64,000 nt of DNA, taken from contig DATKZY010000008.1 of assembly GCA_035527715.1 (NCBI GenBank), positions 62,001 to 126,000 on the forward strand, in the 5' to 3' direction. Positions 47,316-56,757 of this stretch are shown here, piece after piece. The position numbers and the translations under genes were made by a program. The notes below the pieces were generated by a model that was given only the letters and a program-made list of their open reading frames with translations, was not told where the DNA came from and ran no database searches. This DNA comes from DSUN01 sp035527715 (GTDB lineage Bacteria; Planctomycetota; PUPC01; DSUN01). The number at the start of each line of letters is the position of its first letter. The first letter of the stretch is position 1.

Positions 47316-48521
47316 TCAACCGCGCTCGCGGCGGAGCCGCTCGACGGCCTCGATGACGGCGGCGGCGGTGTACTCGTTCAGCTCCTCGGACATCAGGGGG
47401 TGGAGGGCGACGCACAGGATGCGTCCGCCCAGCTCCTCGGAGCGCGGGAGCACCTGGCCAGCCGTCCGCTCGCGGAGGAAGGGGTGCGAGAGGTAGCTCG
47501 GCGCGTTGGCCACCACGCACCCCACGCCGTAGTCCTGGTCGAGGAGGGCGATGAGGCGGTCGCGCTGCGCCCCCGCCCACTCGCGGGGCACCAGCAGCGT
47601 GTAGAGGTAGAACGTGTGGTCGTAGCCCGGCGGCTCGAGGGGCAGGGTCAGCTCGGGCACGCCGTCGAGGAGCCGCGAGCGCTGGCGGGCCAGCTCCCTG
47701 CGGCGGGCGAGCATCGCGTCGAGTCGGCGGAGCTGCACGAGCCCCACGGCGGCCTGGGGCTTGGTGAGCTTGAAGCTCGAGCCCCAGCCGGCCCCGCCCC
47801 ACTGGCGCAGGGCGCGGAGGCGTTCGGCCAGGGCCGCGTCATCCGTCGTCACCATGCCGCCCTCCCCCAGCGTCGTCATCAGCTTCATCGTGTGGAAGCT
47901 GAAGACCGTGCACCAGCCGCGCTTGCCGATCTTCGTCCCCTTGTAGCCCCCGCCGCAGGCTCTCGCGGCGTCGCCAATCACCTTGGGCGGGCCGTGCTTC
48001 GGGTGCGGGTGCCGCTCGGCCACGGCCAGCAGCGCGTCCACGTCGGCCGACAGCCCGTTCATGTGCGTCGGCAGGATCGCCCGCGTCTTCGGCGTGATCC
48101 GGCGCTCGACGTCGGCGGGGTCGGCGCAGAAGGTCCGTTCGTCCACGTCGCAGAACACGACGCTGCCGCGCTGGCCCAGGACGGCCAGCGCGGACGCCTT
48201 GAAGTTCACGGTGGGCACGATCACCTCGTCGCCGGGCTCGAGGTCGAGGCACCTCGCCGCCAGGTCGAGGCCCACGCTCGCCGTCGAGAGCGACACGGCG
48301 AACTCCGTGCCGCAGTAGCGCGCGAACGCCTCCTCGAAGCCCGTGATCTCCTTCACGATGAACCCGAAGCCCACGTTGGGGTCCATCGAATCGCGGATGG
48401 CCTTCACCGTGGCCTCGATCTCCTCCTCGGTGTAGTAGCCGCCGAGTTGCGGCTCGCCCTTCCAGGCCACGGCCGGCTTCCCCCGGCCCAGGACTTCCTT
48501 GCGGCGTGCGGCATCAATCAT
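47316..48521 (-). CDS. DegT/DnrJ/EryC1/StrS-family aminotransferase
   Basis: A 401-residue PLP-dependent protein of the sugar aminotransferase family. VSLSTASVGLDLAARCLDLEPGDEVIVPTVNF is the cofactor entrance. THMNGLSADVDALL and IGDAARACGGGYKG precede the Schiff-base lysine within FSFHTMKLMTTLGEGGM. Such enzymes make amino sugars for surface glycans or antibiotics, and this placement next to a Gfo/Idh dehydrogenase suggests a sugar-modifying pair. It lies 19 nt after the dehydrogenase gene. Confidence 0.86.
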   Translation of the reverse strand: MIDAARRKEVLGRGKPAVAWKGEPQLGGYYTEEEIEATVKAIRDSMDPNVGFGFIVKEITGFEEAFARYCGTEFAVSLSTASVGLDLAARCLDLEPGDEVIVPTVNFKASALAVLGQRGSVVFCDVDERTFCADPADVERRITPKTRAILPTHMNGLSADVDALLAVAERHPHPKHGPPKVIGDAARACGGGYKGTKIGKRGWCTVFSFHTMKLMTTLGEGGMVTTDDAALAERLRALRQWGGAGWGSSFKLTKPQAAVGLVQLRRLDAMLARRRELARQRSRLLDGVPELTLPLEPPGYDHTFYLYTLLVPREWAGAQRDRLIALLDQDYGVGCVVANAPSYLSHPFLRERTAGQVLPRSEELGGRILCVALHPLMSEELNEYTAAAVIEAVERLRRERG

Positions 48522-48540
48522 GACCGTGCTCCATTTCGTC

Positions 48541-49839
48541 CTATATCCGCCAGGGTTCGCGCATGGCCCGCGACAGGTAGCGCGATGCCTCGGCTCCCCC
48601 GGTAAGCGCCTCTTTCAGCGGGTCCCACGTGATCTTCCGCCCCGTCCGAACGGCGATCTCCGAGAGGTGTGCGATGCTGTCGGAGCAGACGGCGTCGTCA
48701 ATGGGGCTGACCGATGTGCGGCGCGTCTTGACGCACTCGATGAAGTGCTGCTCGTGGTTGTTGCTCACCGGCAGGCGGCGGCCGGCGTGTCCCCGCGATG
48801 ATTCGACGAGGAGCCGGGTCTGTTCGTCCGCCAGGCCCCCGTAGCGGAGGGACACCTGGCCCTCGGAGCCGACGAAGCGCGTGAGCTCGCCGCCCCCGCG
48901 GAAGCTCATCCTGACCCCATTGCGGAACTGCACCCGCACGTCCCAGTCCGTCACCACGTCGTGGTCGCTCTCGGTGGCGATGGTGCCGGTGCCCTCGATC
49001 TCCCACGGGCCGGCCAGGTGGGTGTCGAATCCCCACTGGAGCAGGTCGAGCAGGTGCGCGGCCCAGTTGTTGATCCAGCCCGCGCAGTAGTCGCGGACGT
49101 AGTACCAGGGGAAGGGATAGGCTCCCTCCATCGGCAGGACCGTGAAGGGCCGCCAGGGGGCCGGGCCGAGCCACAGGTCGTAGTCCAGCCCCGCAGGCAC
49201 CGGCTGCGGGGGCCTGGCGGGGTTGCGCTTGGGGAGGAGCGGGACGTGGACGTGAATCTCGCGCAGCTCGCCGATCCGCCCGTTGCGCACGAGCTCGCAG
49301 GCGGCGCGGCAACTGGCGGCGGAGCGCGATTCGGCGCCGTACTGGAACACGCGGGCCGTGCGCCTCACCGCGTCGCGGCACGCCAGGTCCTCGGCCAGGC
49401 TGATGCCGAGCGGCTTCTCGACGTGCACGTCCTTGCCCGCCTCCATCGCCGCGATGGCCATGGGCACGTGCCAGTGGTCGGGCGCGGCGATGCCCACCGC
49501 GTCAACGTCGTCTCGCGCGAGAAGCTCCCGGAAATCCACGTAGGCCCGGCAATCCCTGGTCCCGTAGCGGTTGTCCACGGCCGCCTTGGCCAGGTCGCGG
49601 TTCTTCGCCCACACGTCGCACACGGCGACCACCCGGGCATCGGGGCAGCCCAGGAGCATGGGCAGATTGGCCTTCAGCCCTTGCCACCCGGTGCCGATGT
49701 AGCCCACCCCCACGCGCTCGCTCGGCGCCGCCGGGCCTCCTCCGAAGACGGAGGCAGGAACGACGCATGGAGCGGCCGCCACGGCCGCAGCCGCCCCCAG
49801 GAATCCCCGCCGCGTCGGACGCTTCTGCTCTCGTCCCAC
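48541..49839 (-). CDS. Tat-exported Gfo/Idh/MocA oxidoreductase
   Basis: A 432-residue Rossmann oxidoreductase. The N-terminus has a twin-arginine signal (RRGFLGAAAAVAAAPCVVP). VGVGYIGTGWQGLKANL is the NAD(P)-binding loop, and VEKPLGISL carries the EKP catalytic motif. The C-terminal domain (WINNWAAHLLDLLQWGFDT) is typical of the planctomycete subfamily. It probably oxidises or epimerises sugars in the periplasm after folding in the cytoplasm with bound cofactor. The GTG at 49839 has AAGGAGAG upstream. It lies 20 nt after the ceramidase-like gene. Confidence 0.86.
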   Translation of the reverse strand: MGREQKRPTRRGFLGAAAAVAAAPCVVPASVFGGGPAAPSERVGVGYIGTGWQGLKANLPMLLGCPDARVVAVCDVWAKNRDLAKAAVDNRYGTRDCRAYVDFRELLARDDVDAVGIAAPDHWHVPMAIAAMEAGKDVHVEKPLGISLAEDLACRDAVRRTARVFQYGAESRSAASCRAACELVRNGRIGELREIHVHVPLLPKRNPARPPQPVPAGLDYDLWLGPAPWRPFTVLPMEGAYPFPWYYVRDYCAGWINNWAAHLLDLLQWGFDTHLAGPWEIEGTGTIATESDHDVVTDWDVRVQFRNGVRMSFRGGGELTRFVGSEGQVSLRYGGLADEQTRLLVESSRGHAGRRLPVSNNHEQHFIECVKTRRTSVSPIDDAVCSDSIAHLSEIAVRTGRKITWDPLKEALTGGAEASRYLSRAMREPWRI

Positions 49840-49859
49840 AGCCGTCTCTCCTTGCCCCC

Positions 49860-51236
49860 TCAGGGCCACAGGGCGTTGATGCGCTTGAGGCATTCGTCCA
49901 CGAACACACGGCCGCCCTGGGGGCCGACGAGGAACTTCTCGGCGCTGTAGCCGCCCCCACGCACTGCCCGAGCGGTCGGCAGGTACCCGCTTTTCTGGCA
50001 CGACAACTGCACCACGAGCGTCAGCACGGCCTTGCTGCGGGCCTGGAGCCGCATCCCATAGTCCACGAACAACTCGAAGGGATTGGTCGCCACGGCCACG
50101 TTGCCGAGGCGCACGACGTGGAATTCCGCGGGCTTCACCGAATCGCACGGGTAGAACGGCGGCGCCGGCGGCTCGGCGGTCGGGAGGTCCACGCGGGCGA
50201 CCGTGTGCTTGAAGGCCGGGTTCATCTGGATGTCCTTCTGCGCGCATGGCAGTGCGCGGTCCACCCCGTCGGTGATGCGCCGCGCGATTTCCCGCCGCCA
50301 CGAGATGCCCTTGCGTCGTGCCATGGCGGCCTCGGCGCGGTGGCGGAAGAGGCCCTGGGTGTAGATGTCGCCCGCCGCGCCGCATTGGGGGAAGACGAAG
50401 ACGTCCTTGGAATGCCGCGCGGCCATCTCGTCGCGGACGTCGTGCCAGAAGTCGGCCGAGATCCGGTTTCCGCCCTGCTCGGCCTGGGCGGGACAGGCCA
50501 CGTTGACGACCAGCCCCGTGAGCTTCCGCGCACTGTCCCAGAAGAACAGCAGCCCCAGGCCGTGGTCCTCGACGCCCTCCACGCAGTCGAACTCCGCGGT
50601 GTTGACCGGCCCGAGCATCTTCGCAGTGCCGTCGAAGTAGACGAACCTGCGGTTGAACCCCACGACCGCCTGGTCGAGCGCCCAGCTCACACCGCCGGGC
50701 TTTCGCTCCTTCCAGGCTTTCGCCGCCGCCTCGGCGAGGCGCTCGATCAGGAACTTGCCATACTCGTCGCCCGTCATCACCCCGCGGGCCTGCTCCTCGG
50801 CGGTCACGTCGTGCGTGCTGCCGAACACGCCCGATTGCTGAAGCGGCCCCTGGTGAGTGTGGGTGGCGTTGAGAAACAGCTTATCGGAATCGAAATCGGG
50901 GAGGCGCTCCTTGAGGATCTTCTTGACGCCCTCCTGGGTCACCCTGTGAATTGCGAGGAGGTCGCACGAGACCATGATCGCCTGCTCGGCGACGGCGCCG
51001 TTCGGCCCGATGCCCTCGAGGGCGAGCGCTGTGGCGGTCAGCGGGTCGCGCACTCCGGCGGAGACCCTCTTCTGGAAGAACCCCACGATGGCCACGGGCT
51101 TGGCGGGCGTGATGTCCGTTGCGGCCCAACCGATCCGAAGCCCGGGCGTTCCCACGTCGCCCGCACTCGCGATGGTGGCCATCATCACGCAGAGGATGAC
51201 GCCAGCCATCCCCAAGGCCATCTGGGGTGCTTCCAT
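49860..51236 (-). CDS. Exported neutral/alkaline ceramidase-like protein
   Basis: A 458-residue secreted protein: signal peptide (ILCVMMATIASAGD), then the neutral-ceramidase-like N-terminal fold (RIGWAATDITPAKPVAIVGFF, AIMVSCDLLAI, FLNATHTHQGP). The ATHTHQGP histidines are the family's zinc-ligand motif. Homologues in planctomycetes are common and often of unknown substrate; lipid amides or glycan esters are possible. GGAGAGG precedes the ATG. It is the first gene of a leftward operon that continues through dehydrogenase and aminotransferase. Confidence 0.78.
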   Translation of the reverse strand: MEAPQMALGMAGVILCVMMATIASAGDVGTPGLRIGWAATDITPAKPVAIVGFFQKRVSAGVRDPLTATALALEGIGPNGAVAEQAIMVSCDLLAIHRVTQEGVKKILKERLPDFDSDKLFLNATHTHQGPLQQSGVFGSTHDVTAEEQARGVMTGDEYGKFLIERLAEAAAKAWKERKPGGVSWALDQAVVGFNRRFVYFDGTAKMLGPVNTAEFDCVEGVEDHGLGLLFFWDSARKLTGLVVNVACPAQAEQGGNRISADFWHDVRDEMAARHSKDVFVFPQCGAAGDIYTQGLFRHRAEAAMARRKGISWRREIARRITDGVDRALPCAQKDIQMNPAFKHTVARVDLPTAEPPAPPFYPCDSVKPAEFHVVRLGNVAVATNPFELFVDYGMRLQARSKAVLTLVVQLSCQKSGYLPTARAVRGGGYSAEKFLVGPQGGRVFVDECLKRINALWP

Positions 51237-51290
51237 ACTACCTCTCCTCACAGTCCGCGGGCTGATCCCCGGCCGGGCCGATGTGTTTGG

Positions 51291-51319
51291 AGTGTACACG
51301 GCGCAGCGGGCCGGTGCAA
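51291..51319 (-). promoter_or_regulatory. Predicted promoter of the ceramidase-like operon
   Basis: Minus strand: TTGCAC, 17-nt spacer, TACACT, 55 nt before the ATG. Back-to-back with the rightward promoter at 51337. Confidence 0.55.
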
Positions 51320-51336
51320 CACGGGCTGGTGCGAGC

Positions 51337-51365
51337 TTGCGTTTGCCGGGGCGCGTCGCTATCAT
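51337..51365 (+). promoter_or_regulatory. Predicted promoter of the MDR dehydrogenase operon
   Basis: TTGCGT, 17-nt spacer, TATCAT, 30 nt before the ATG at 51396. The two divergent -35 boxes are only 17 nt apart, so their use may be mutually exclusive. Confidence 0.5.
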
Positions 51366-51395
51366 TGCCGCCGGCCCTGAAGCAAGGAGAACCCG

Positions 51396-52430
51396 ATGCG
51401 CAAGGTGGCAGCGATTGACGGCCGCGGGCAGTTCGCGGTGATCGAGGAGCCCATCCCCAAGCCGAAGCCGGGCGAGGTGCTCATCGAGGTCGCCGCATCG
51501 CTCGTCAGCCCAGGCACCGAGCTGGGCGGGGTGCCGAATCGGCGGAAGAACCCGAGCGACGCGCCGCCAAGACCCTTCGGCTATCAGAACGCCGGCACGA
51601 TCATCCAGCTCGGCGAGGGCGTGACGCGGTTCCGGGTCGGCGACCGCGTGGCGACGATGGGCGGCGGCTTCGCACTCCACGCGACCCACTCGATCGCGCC
51701 CGTGAACCTCACGGTGCCGATCCCCGAGGGCGTGTCGTTCGAGGAGGCCGCCTTCTGCCACCTCGCGGCCACCGCGCTCCACTGCATCCGCCGCGCCGAG
51801 CCGCGGTTCGGCGAGAACTTCGCGGTCTGCGGACTCGGCGTCGTGGGCCAGCTCTGCGTGCAGTTCGCGAAGCTCAGCGGCACCCACGTCGTCGGCCTCG
51901 ACCGCTTCCCGAAGCGGCTCGAGATCGCCAGGGCCACAGGCGCCGACGCGGTCTTCAACGTCGCCGAGGGGAATCCCGTGCCGCGCGTGGTGGAGTTCTG
52001 CCGCGGGCACGGCCTCGACTGCGGCATCATCGCCTTCGGCGGCGACGGGACCGAGGCGGTCCGGCAGCTCTACGAGATGATGCGGCCCGCGCCCGACGGC
52101 CACCGCTGGGGCCGCATCGTCTCCGTCGGCGGGGCAAAGGTCGCCCTCGGCCTCGCCGCCGACCTGGGGAACGTGGACATCCGCAGTTCCGCGCGCCCCG
52201 GCCCCGGCTACCACGACGACGCCTGGGAGCACGGCGCCGACTATCCGCCTGTCTTCGTGCCCTGGACGACTCAGCGGAACCTCGAGGAGAGTCTCCGCGC
52301 GATGGCCGAAGGCGCGCTGCGCGTCAAGCCCCTCGTCACCGACGTCGTGCCCCTCGCCCAGGCCCCCGCGGCCTGCGAGAAACTCGTCTCCCAGCCGGCC
52401 GAGACCATCGGAGTAGTGCTCAAGCCATGA
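51396..52430 (+). CDS. Medium-chain (zinc-type) dehydrogenase/reductase
   Basis: A 344-residue MDR protein: KPKPGEVLIEVAASLVSPGTE, GYQNAGTIIQLGEGVTRFRVGDRVA, then the Rossmann loop FAVCGLGVVGQLCVQFAKLSG. The usual structural and catalytic Cys/His zinc ligands are not clearly all present, so zinc dependence is uncertain. It might oxidise a sugar alcohol or keto-sugar. Its stop overlaps the next start (ATGA), so it is coupled to the propeller protein. Confidence 0.8.
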   Translation: MRKVAAIDGRGQFAVIEEPIPKPKPGEVLIEVAASLVSPGTELGGVPNRRKNPSDAPPRPFGYQNAGTIIQLGEGVTRFRVGDRVATMGGGFALHATHSIAPVNLTVPIPEGVSFEEAAFCHLAATALHCIRRAEPRFGENFAVCGLGVVGQLCVQFAKLSGTHVVGLDRFPKRLEIARATGADAVFNVAEGNPVPRVVEFCRGHGLDCGIIAFGGDGTEAVRQLYEMMRPAPDGHRWGRIVSVGGAKVALGLAADLGNVDIRSSARPGPGYHDDAWEHGADYPPVFVPWTTQRNLEESLRAMAEGALRVKPLVTDVVPLAQAPAACEKLVSQPAETIGVVLKP

Positions 52431-53656
52431 CTTCTCAGCGGAAGCTCTGGCGCGGCGATCTCCCGGGATTCGTCAGCAGAAGAGGCTTCCTGGCGCTGGC
52501 CGGCTCGCTGGTCCTGCCAAGCCGCGCGGTGGACATCGCGCACTTCCCCCCATCGGACATGTTCCGGGGCAACCACCTCAGGACGGGCTTCTACGAGACG
52601 GCAGACGTAGGCGACGATGCGCGGGTGGAGATGCTGGTCCGGGGGAAGGAAAGCATCGTCGCGTCGCCGTTGCTCGTGGAGGACCTCGTTTGCTTCGGCT
52701 ACTGCACGGTGCGGAGCCTGCTCCCCACAAGGAAGCAGCCCCACAGGTTCGTCGCCGTGGACAAGAGGACGGGAAGGGAGAGGTGGGGCTTCGAGGCCGA
52801 GAAGGACATCGTGAGCTCTGCCGCCTACTACGACGACACGATCCTGGTTGGCGGCCTGGATGGAGGGCTGTATGCTCGTGACCTCGATGGCCATCCCAAG
52901 TGGCGTTTCCAGGCCGAAGGCGGCATCTTCACCTCCCCGGCCGTGTACGACGGCCACGCGTACTTCGCTTCGGGGGACATGGAGTTCGGAAGGCTGTACT
53001 GCCTTGACATCAAGAGCCGGCGGCTTCGCTGGCCGCCCGTTCCGATGCTCGCGGGGCCGTTTGCCAGCCCATGCGTTGCGGGGGGCAACGTGTTCCTCGG
53101 AACCTACTGGAACCCGAGAAAGCAAGGCTTCTTCTACGTGGTGGACGCGCATACTGGGGAGCCGAGGAAGGAGGTGCGGCTCCCGCCCCAGATATGCCAC
53201 TGCTCGACCCCTGCTTCCGACGGCGAGACGGTGTACTGCGTGGACTGCGGGGAGTGGGAGCGGCCGTCGGTCTTCTGGGCCTGGGACGCGCGCGCCGCGG
53301 AGGAGAAGTGGCAGCTCGAGCTCGACGCGGATAACGTCGCATCGAGCATCGCCCTCGCGGGCCACCTCGCCATCTTCGGGTGCGACAAGGGCCACCTGTT
53401 CGCCGTCAACACGCGCACGCAACGCCTGGAGTGGAAGTCGTCGTACAACGCCGGCGCCTATCACGGCTCGCCTTGCGTCACGCCACGCAGGGTCTACATC
53501 GGCTCGATGTGCAGCACCTTAGACGTCTTTGACCACCACGGCAACCATCTCAAGGCATACGAGGTGGGTGGCAACATCGAGTCGACGCCCGTGGCCCGCG
53601 ACGCACAGCTCTTCTTCGGGTGCAACGATGGCGGCCTCTACCGGCTGACGGCCTGA
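52427..53656 (+). CDS. Tat-exported PQQ-like beta-propeller protein
   Basis: A 409-residue secreted propeller with a twin-arginine signal (SRRGFLALAGSLVLPS) and blades such as ARDLDGHPKWRFQAEGGIFTSPAVYDGHAYF and FGCDKGHLFAVNTRTQRLEWK. The DGxxYAxDxxxGxxxWxF repeats are typical of PQQ/BamB-like proteins. It may be a sugar-binding or dehydrogenase-partner protein; PQQ binding residues cannot be confirmed. Coupled by ATGA to the MDR dehydrogenase. Confidence 0.78.
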   Translation: MTSQRKLWRGDLPGFVSRRGFLALAGSLVLPSRAVDIAHFPPSDMFRGNHLRTGFYETADVGDDARVEMLVRGKESIVASPLLVEDLVCFGYCTVRSLLPTRKQPHRFVAVDKRTGRERWGFEAEKDIVSSAAYYDDTILVGGLDGGLYARDLDGHPKWRFQAEGGIFTSPAVYDGHAYFASGDMEFGRLYCLDIKSRRLRWPPVPMLAGPFASPCVAGGNVFLGTYWNPRKQGFFYVVDAHTGEPRKEVRLPPQICHCSTPASDGETVYCVDCGEWERPSVFWAWDARAAEEKWQLELDADNVASSIALAGHLAIFGCDKGHLFAVNTRTQRLEWKSSYNAGAYHGSPCVTPRRVYIGSMCSTLDVFDHHGNHLKAYEVGGNIESTPVARDAQLFFGCNDGGLYRLTA

Positions 53657-53669
53657 CCCGAGGACCTTG

Positions 53670-53698
53670 TTGCCCCGGTCGCGGGAATGTGCTATGTT
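53670..53698 (+). promoter_or_regulatory. Predicted promoter of the DUF6785 gene
   Basis: TTGCCC, 17-nt spacer, TATGTT, 68 nt before the GTG at 53767. Confidence 0.45.
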
Positions 53699-53766
53699 CT
53701 TGTCCCCTCGCTTCCCATGCGTTGCCAGGGGCTGTGGTGTTCCTCTGGGAGTGCGGGAGGGGGGCT

Positions 53767-55704
53767 GTGCGTCGCGCGCTCACCCTGCGGTCGTTGCTTG
53801 TTGGTCTGGCGGTCGTCGTGGGGCTGAGCCTCGGCGTGCCCTACGTGGAGCTGGTGCTGCGCGGCCAGCTCCTGGCGACGAACTACTATCCCGTCGGCCT
53901 CGGCATCGCGTTCCTGGCCGTCGTGCTGGGCGTGAACGTGGGGCTGAAGGCGCTGCGGCGCGCCTGGGCGCTCGGCGAGGGCGAGCTGGCCGTCGTGTTC
54001 GTGATGGCCGCCGTGGCCGTGACGATGCCGACCCACGGCACGGCCGGCTATCTGCTGAGCTGGGTGAGCGCCCCGCACTACTTCGCCAGCCCGGAGAACC
54101 GCTGGGCGGAGTATTTCTTCCCGTATCTTCGACGCTGGGCGGCGGTCGAGGGCGGGCCGGCCCTCCGCTGGTTCTACGAGGGCCTGCCACGGGGCGAATC
54201 GGTGCCCTGGGCCGCCTGGGCCGCGCCCATGGCCTGGTGGCTCGCCTTCGTGGGCGCGGGGCTCTTCGCCTGCCTGTGCGTGGTCTCGATCCTGCGCCGC
54301 CAGTGGATGGAGCACGAGCGGCTGGCCTATCCCCTGGCGGAGATGACGACCGAGCTCGTCCGCGGCGCCGAGGAGCGGCCGCTCCTGCCCCGCTTCGCGC
54401 GCTCCGGCCTCTTCTGGGTCGGCTTCCTCATCCCGTTCCTGATGCTGTGCTGGAACACGGCCTGCTACGGCTCGCCGAACATGCCGGCGATTCCCGGCGA
54501 GCTGCCGCCGCTGGTGATGGCCCCCGGCTTCCCGCCCATCTATCTCGTCTTCTACTGGCCGATGCTCTGCATCGCCTTCTTCCTCAAGCGCGAGGTGGCC
54601 CTGAGCATCTGGGTCTTCGTCGTCCTGGGCGTGGTGCAGGAGGGGGTGTTCAACCGCCTGGGCTTCTCGATTCGCAGCTCGCTGAGCGTGTATCACTTCG
54701 ACGCCTCGGAGCCGGCCCTGGCGTGGCAGGCCTACGGGGCGATGGTGGCGATGGTGGCCCTGAACCTCTGGGTGGCCCGGCGGCACCTGGCGCGAGTCGT
54801 CCGCCGGGCCGTGCGGCCCGGTGCCCCTGGCGCCGACCCGGCCGAGCTTCTCTCGCCCCGCACGGCGCTCGTGGGCCTGGGCGTGGCGGGGGCGTTCATG
54901 GCCGCGTGGCTGGTGCGGCTGGGGATGAGCCCGGGCACCGCCCTGCTCTTCCTGCTCGCCGCGCTCATCGGCTTCCTGGGGCTGTCGCGCCTCGTGGTCG
55001 AGGGCGGACTCGTCTTCATCCGCCCGCCGCTCACGCCGCAGTCGGCCACGGTCGCCGTCCTGGGCAACTCGGCGCTGGGCGCGACCCAGCTCACCGCGAT
55101 GGGCCTCTCGATGGCCTGGGTGGCCGACCCGATCAACGCCTTCATGCCCGCGGCGGCCAACGCGGCGAAGGTCGGGCGCTCGGGCCGGGCCAGCGGGCGG
55201 CAGATCGTCGCGGCGATGGCCCTGGCGGTCGGCGTCGCTCTCGCCGTCACCGTGCCCTACACCCTCTGGCTCTGCTACCATCGGGGGGCCTACACGATGG
55301 GCTCGTGGCTTTTCAAGAGCGCCCCACGCATCCCCTACGAGTACGTGGTGGACGCGATTCGCTCGAAGCCTGGGGTCGAGTGGCCGAAGCTCGCGTGGGG
55401 CGCGGTCGGGGGGGCCGAGATGGCCGTGCTCACGGGCCTCTACTACCGCCTGAGCTGGTGGCCCCTGCACCCACTCGGGCTGGTCGCGGGCGTCGTGTTC
55501 AAGGTGCGGTGGAGCTTTCTGCCCATCTTCCTCGGCTGGCTGTGCAAGGAGGTGGTGCTGCGGGTAGGGGGCCTGGCGGGCTTCGAGCGAGCCAAGCCCT
55601 TCTTCCTCGGCGCCATGGCCGGCTGGTTTGCCGGCGCCGGCGTCTCCGTGCTCATAGACTGGCTGTTCTTCTTCGGCCACGGCCACGCCATTTACTGGCA
55701 CTGA
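53767..55704 (+). CDS. DUF6785/DUF6784-type polytopic membrane protein
   Basis: A 645-residue protein with about 14 hydrophobic helices, matching the DUF6785 family distantly related to oligopeptide transporters. Recognisable features are SAPHYFASPENRWAEYFFPYLRRW, ILRRQWMEHERLAYPLAEM and the C-terminal KPFFLGAMAGWFAGAGVSVLIDWLFFF. A solute transporter role is plausible but untested. The GTG at 53767 is preferred because GGGAGG precedes it. The C-terminal peptide FFGHGHAIYWH has a strange near-copy 1 kb downstream. Confidence 0.72.
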   Translation: MRRALTLRSLLVGLAVVVGLSLGVPYVELVLRGQLLATNYYPVGLGIAFLAVVLGVNVGLKALRRAWALGEGELAVVFVMAAVAVTMPTHGTAGYLLSWVSAPHYFASPENRWAEYFFPYLRRWAAVEGGPALRWFYEGLPRGESVPWAAWAAPMAWWLAFVGAGLFACLCVVSILRRQWMEHERLAYPLAEMTTELVRGAEERPLLPRFARSGLFWVGFLIPFLMLCWNTACYGSPNMPAIPGELPPLVMAPGFPPIYLVFYWPMLCIAFFLKREVALSIWVFVVLGVVQEGVFNRLGFSIRSSLSVYHFDASEPALAWQAYGAMVAMVALNLWVARRHLARVVRRAVRPGAPGADPAELLSPRTALVGLGVAGAFMAAWLVRLGMSPGTALLFLLAALIGFLGLSRLVVEGGLVFIRPPLTPQSATVAVLGNSALGATQLTAMGLSMAWVADPINAFMPAAANAAKVGRSGRASGRQIVAAMALAVGVALAVTVPYTLWLCYHRGAYTMGSWLFKSAPRIPYEYVVDAIRSKPGVEWPKLAWGAVGGAEMAVLTGLYYRLSWWPLHPLGLVAGVVFKVRWSFLPIFLGWLCKEVVLRVGGLAGFERAKPFFLGAMAGWFAGAGVSVLIDWLFFFGHGHAIYWH

Positions 55705-55716
55705 GACACGATGGGC

Positions 55717-56574
55717 TCATGGCGGGCGGACGGGGGCCGGGGATGGAATGGAGCGGAGCTCGGAACGAAGCTGGTCGCCTCGCAGCTCGAGAACGCGGAA
55801 TAAGTGCGCCGGGCCGATCAGGCAGGGGGTGACGATGTGGGAGATGCCTCGGACGCTGGTCTCCACGGGGATGTGGCAATGGCCCGCCAGGACCGCACGA
55901 ACGTTGGGCGCCCCGGCCAGGAGCTTCAACACGTCCACCGCATTGCCCAGCAGCAGCGACACGCCGTAGTAGCGTCGGGCCAGTGCGATGAAGGCGTCGG
56001 GCACCGCCACGGGGTAGTGGGTCAGCAGGACGGTTGGCGCCGCGGCATCGCTCCGCAGCTCGCGGGCGAGCCAGGCCATCGCGGCCCCGTCGAGGCGCCC
56101 CGAGCTGGTGTCCACCGCGAGGAAGCGCCAGCCGCCGTGGGAGAAGGTGTAGTTCAGACGCTGCGGCCCGAAGACGCGCCGCCAGGTGGCGCGGTCGTCG
56201 TGGTTGCCTATGACGGGGTAGTACGGGGCCTTGAGCTTGTCGAGGGCAGCCTTCACGCGCTGGAGGCTGGCGAGGTCGCCGCGGCGGTCCGTGAGGTCGC
56301 CCGTGATGACCACGAGGGCAGGCTTCACCGACTCGTTGATGTCGCGGACGGCGGCTTCGAGCAGCTCGAAGGAGGCCACCAGGTCCTTCGTGCCCACGTC
56401 GAAGAGGAAGCGAGGCCGTGGGTTGGCGGTGGCCGACGCGCAGTGGAAGTCGGTCAGATGCACGACGCGGAGAGCGGCCTGTTTCTGCCCGGCGGCATCG
56501 CCGGCGGCGAGCGTGCCGCCATGCGCGGCAATCAGACAGGCGAGGACCACGGGAACGGCGCGCATCCGGAGCAT
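55717..56574 (-). CDS. Exported calcineurin-like metallophosphoesterase
   Basis: A 285-residue secreted phosphoesterase. Signal peptide (VPVVLACLIAAHGGTLAAG), then LRVVHLTDFHCAS (DxH), ITGDLTDRRGD (GDxxDR), PVIGNHDD (GNHD), and VLAGHCHI (GHxH), the metal-binding set of the family. Phosphomonoester or phosphodiester substrate not readable. The ATG at 56574 is chosen over a longer in-frame start. It is convergent with the DUF6785 gene (12 nt apart). Confidence 0.86.
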   Translation of the reverse strand: MLRMRAVPVVLACLIAAHGGTLAAGDAAGQKQAALRVVHLTDFHCASATANPRPRFLFDVGTKDLVASFELLEAAVRDINESVKPALVVITGDLTDRRGDLASLQRVKAALDKLKAPYYPVIGNHDDRATWRRVFGPQRLNYTFSHGGWRFLAVDTSSGRLDGAAMAWLARELRSDAAAPTVLLTHYPVAVPDAFIALARRYYGVSLLLGNAVDVLKLLAGAPNVRAVLAGHCHIPVETSVRGISHIVTPCLIGPAHLFRVLELRGDQLRSELRSIPSPAPVRPP

Positions 56575-56649
56575 TTCGCTGGCCCTCTGGCGCCTCGGCC
56601 CCAACCCGTCGCAGGCGAGAGGGGGTTCGAGGCACAGGCTGGTGTCTGC

Positions 56650-56678
56650 ATTCTATGGCCCACGCTCGGGAGTGTCAA
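56650..56678 (-). promoter_or_regulatory. Predicted promoter of the metallophosphoesterase gene
   Basis: Minus strand: TTGACA, 17-nt spacer, TAGAAT, 75 nt before the ATG at 56574. Confidence 0.6.
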
Positions 56679-56719
56679 TCCAGGCGCGGCCGGAGGCGCG
56701 CGAATGCTCCGGCGGCGGG

Positions 56720-56748
56720 TTTGCGATGGCGGGGGTTTCGGCTATCAT
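56720..56748 (+). promoter_or_regulatory. Predicted promoter of the YwaF-like gene
   Basis: TTTGCG, 17-nt spacer, TATCAT, 57 nt before the GTG at 56806. Divergent from the phosphoesterase promoter. Confidence 0.4.
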
Positions 56749-56757
56749 AACGGGGCC

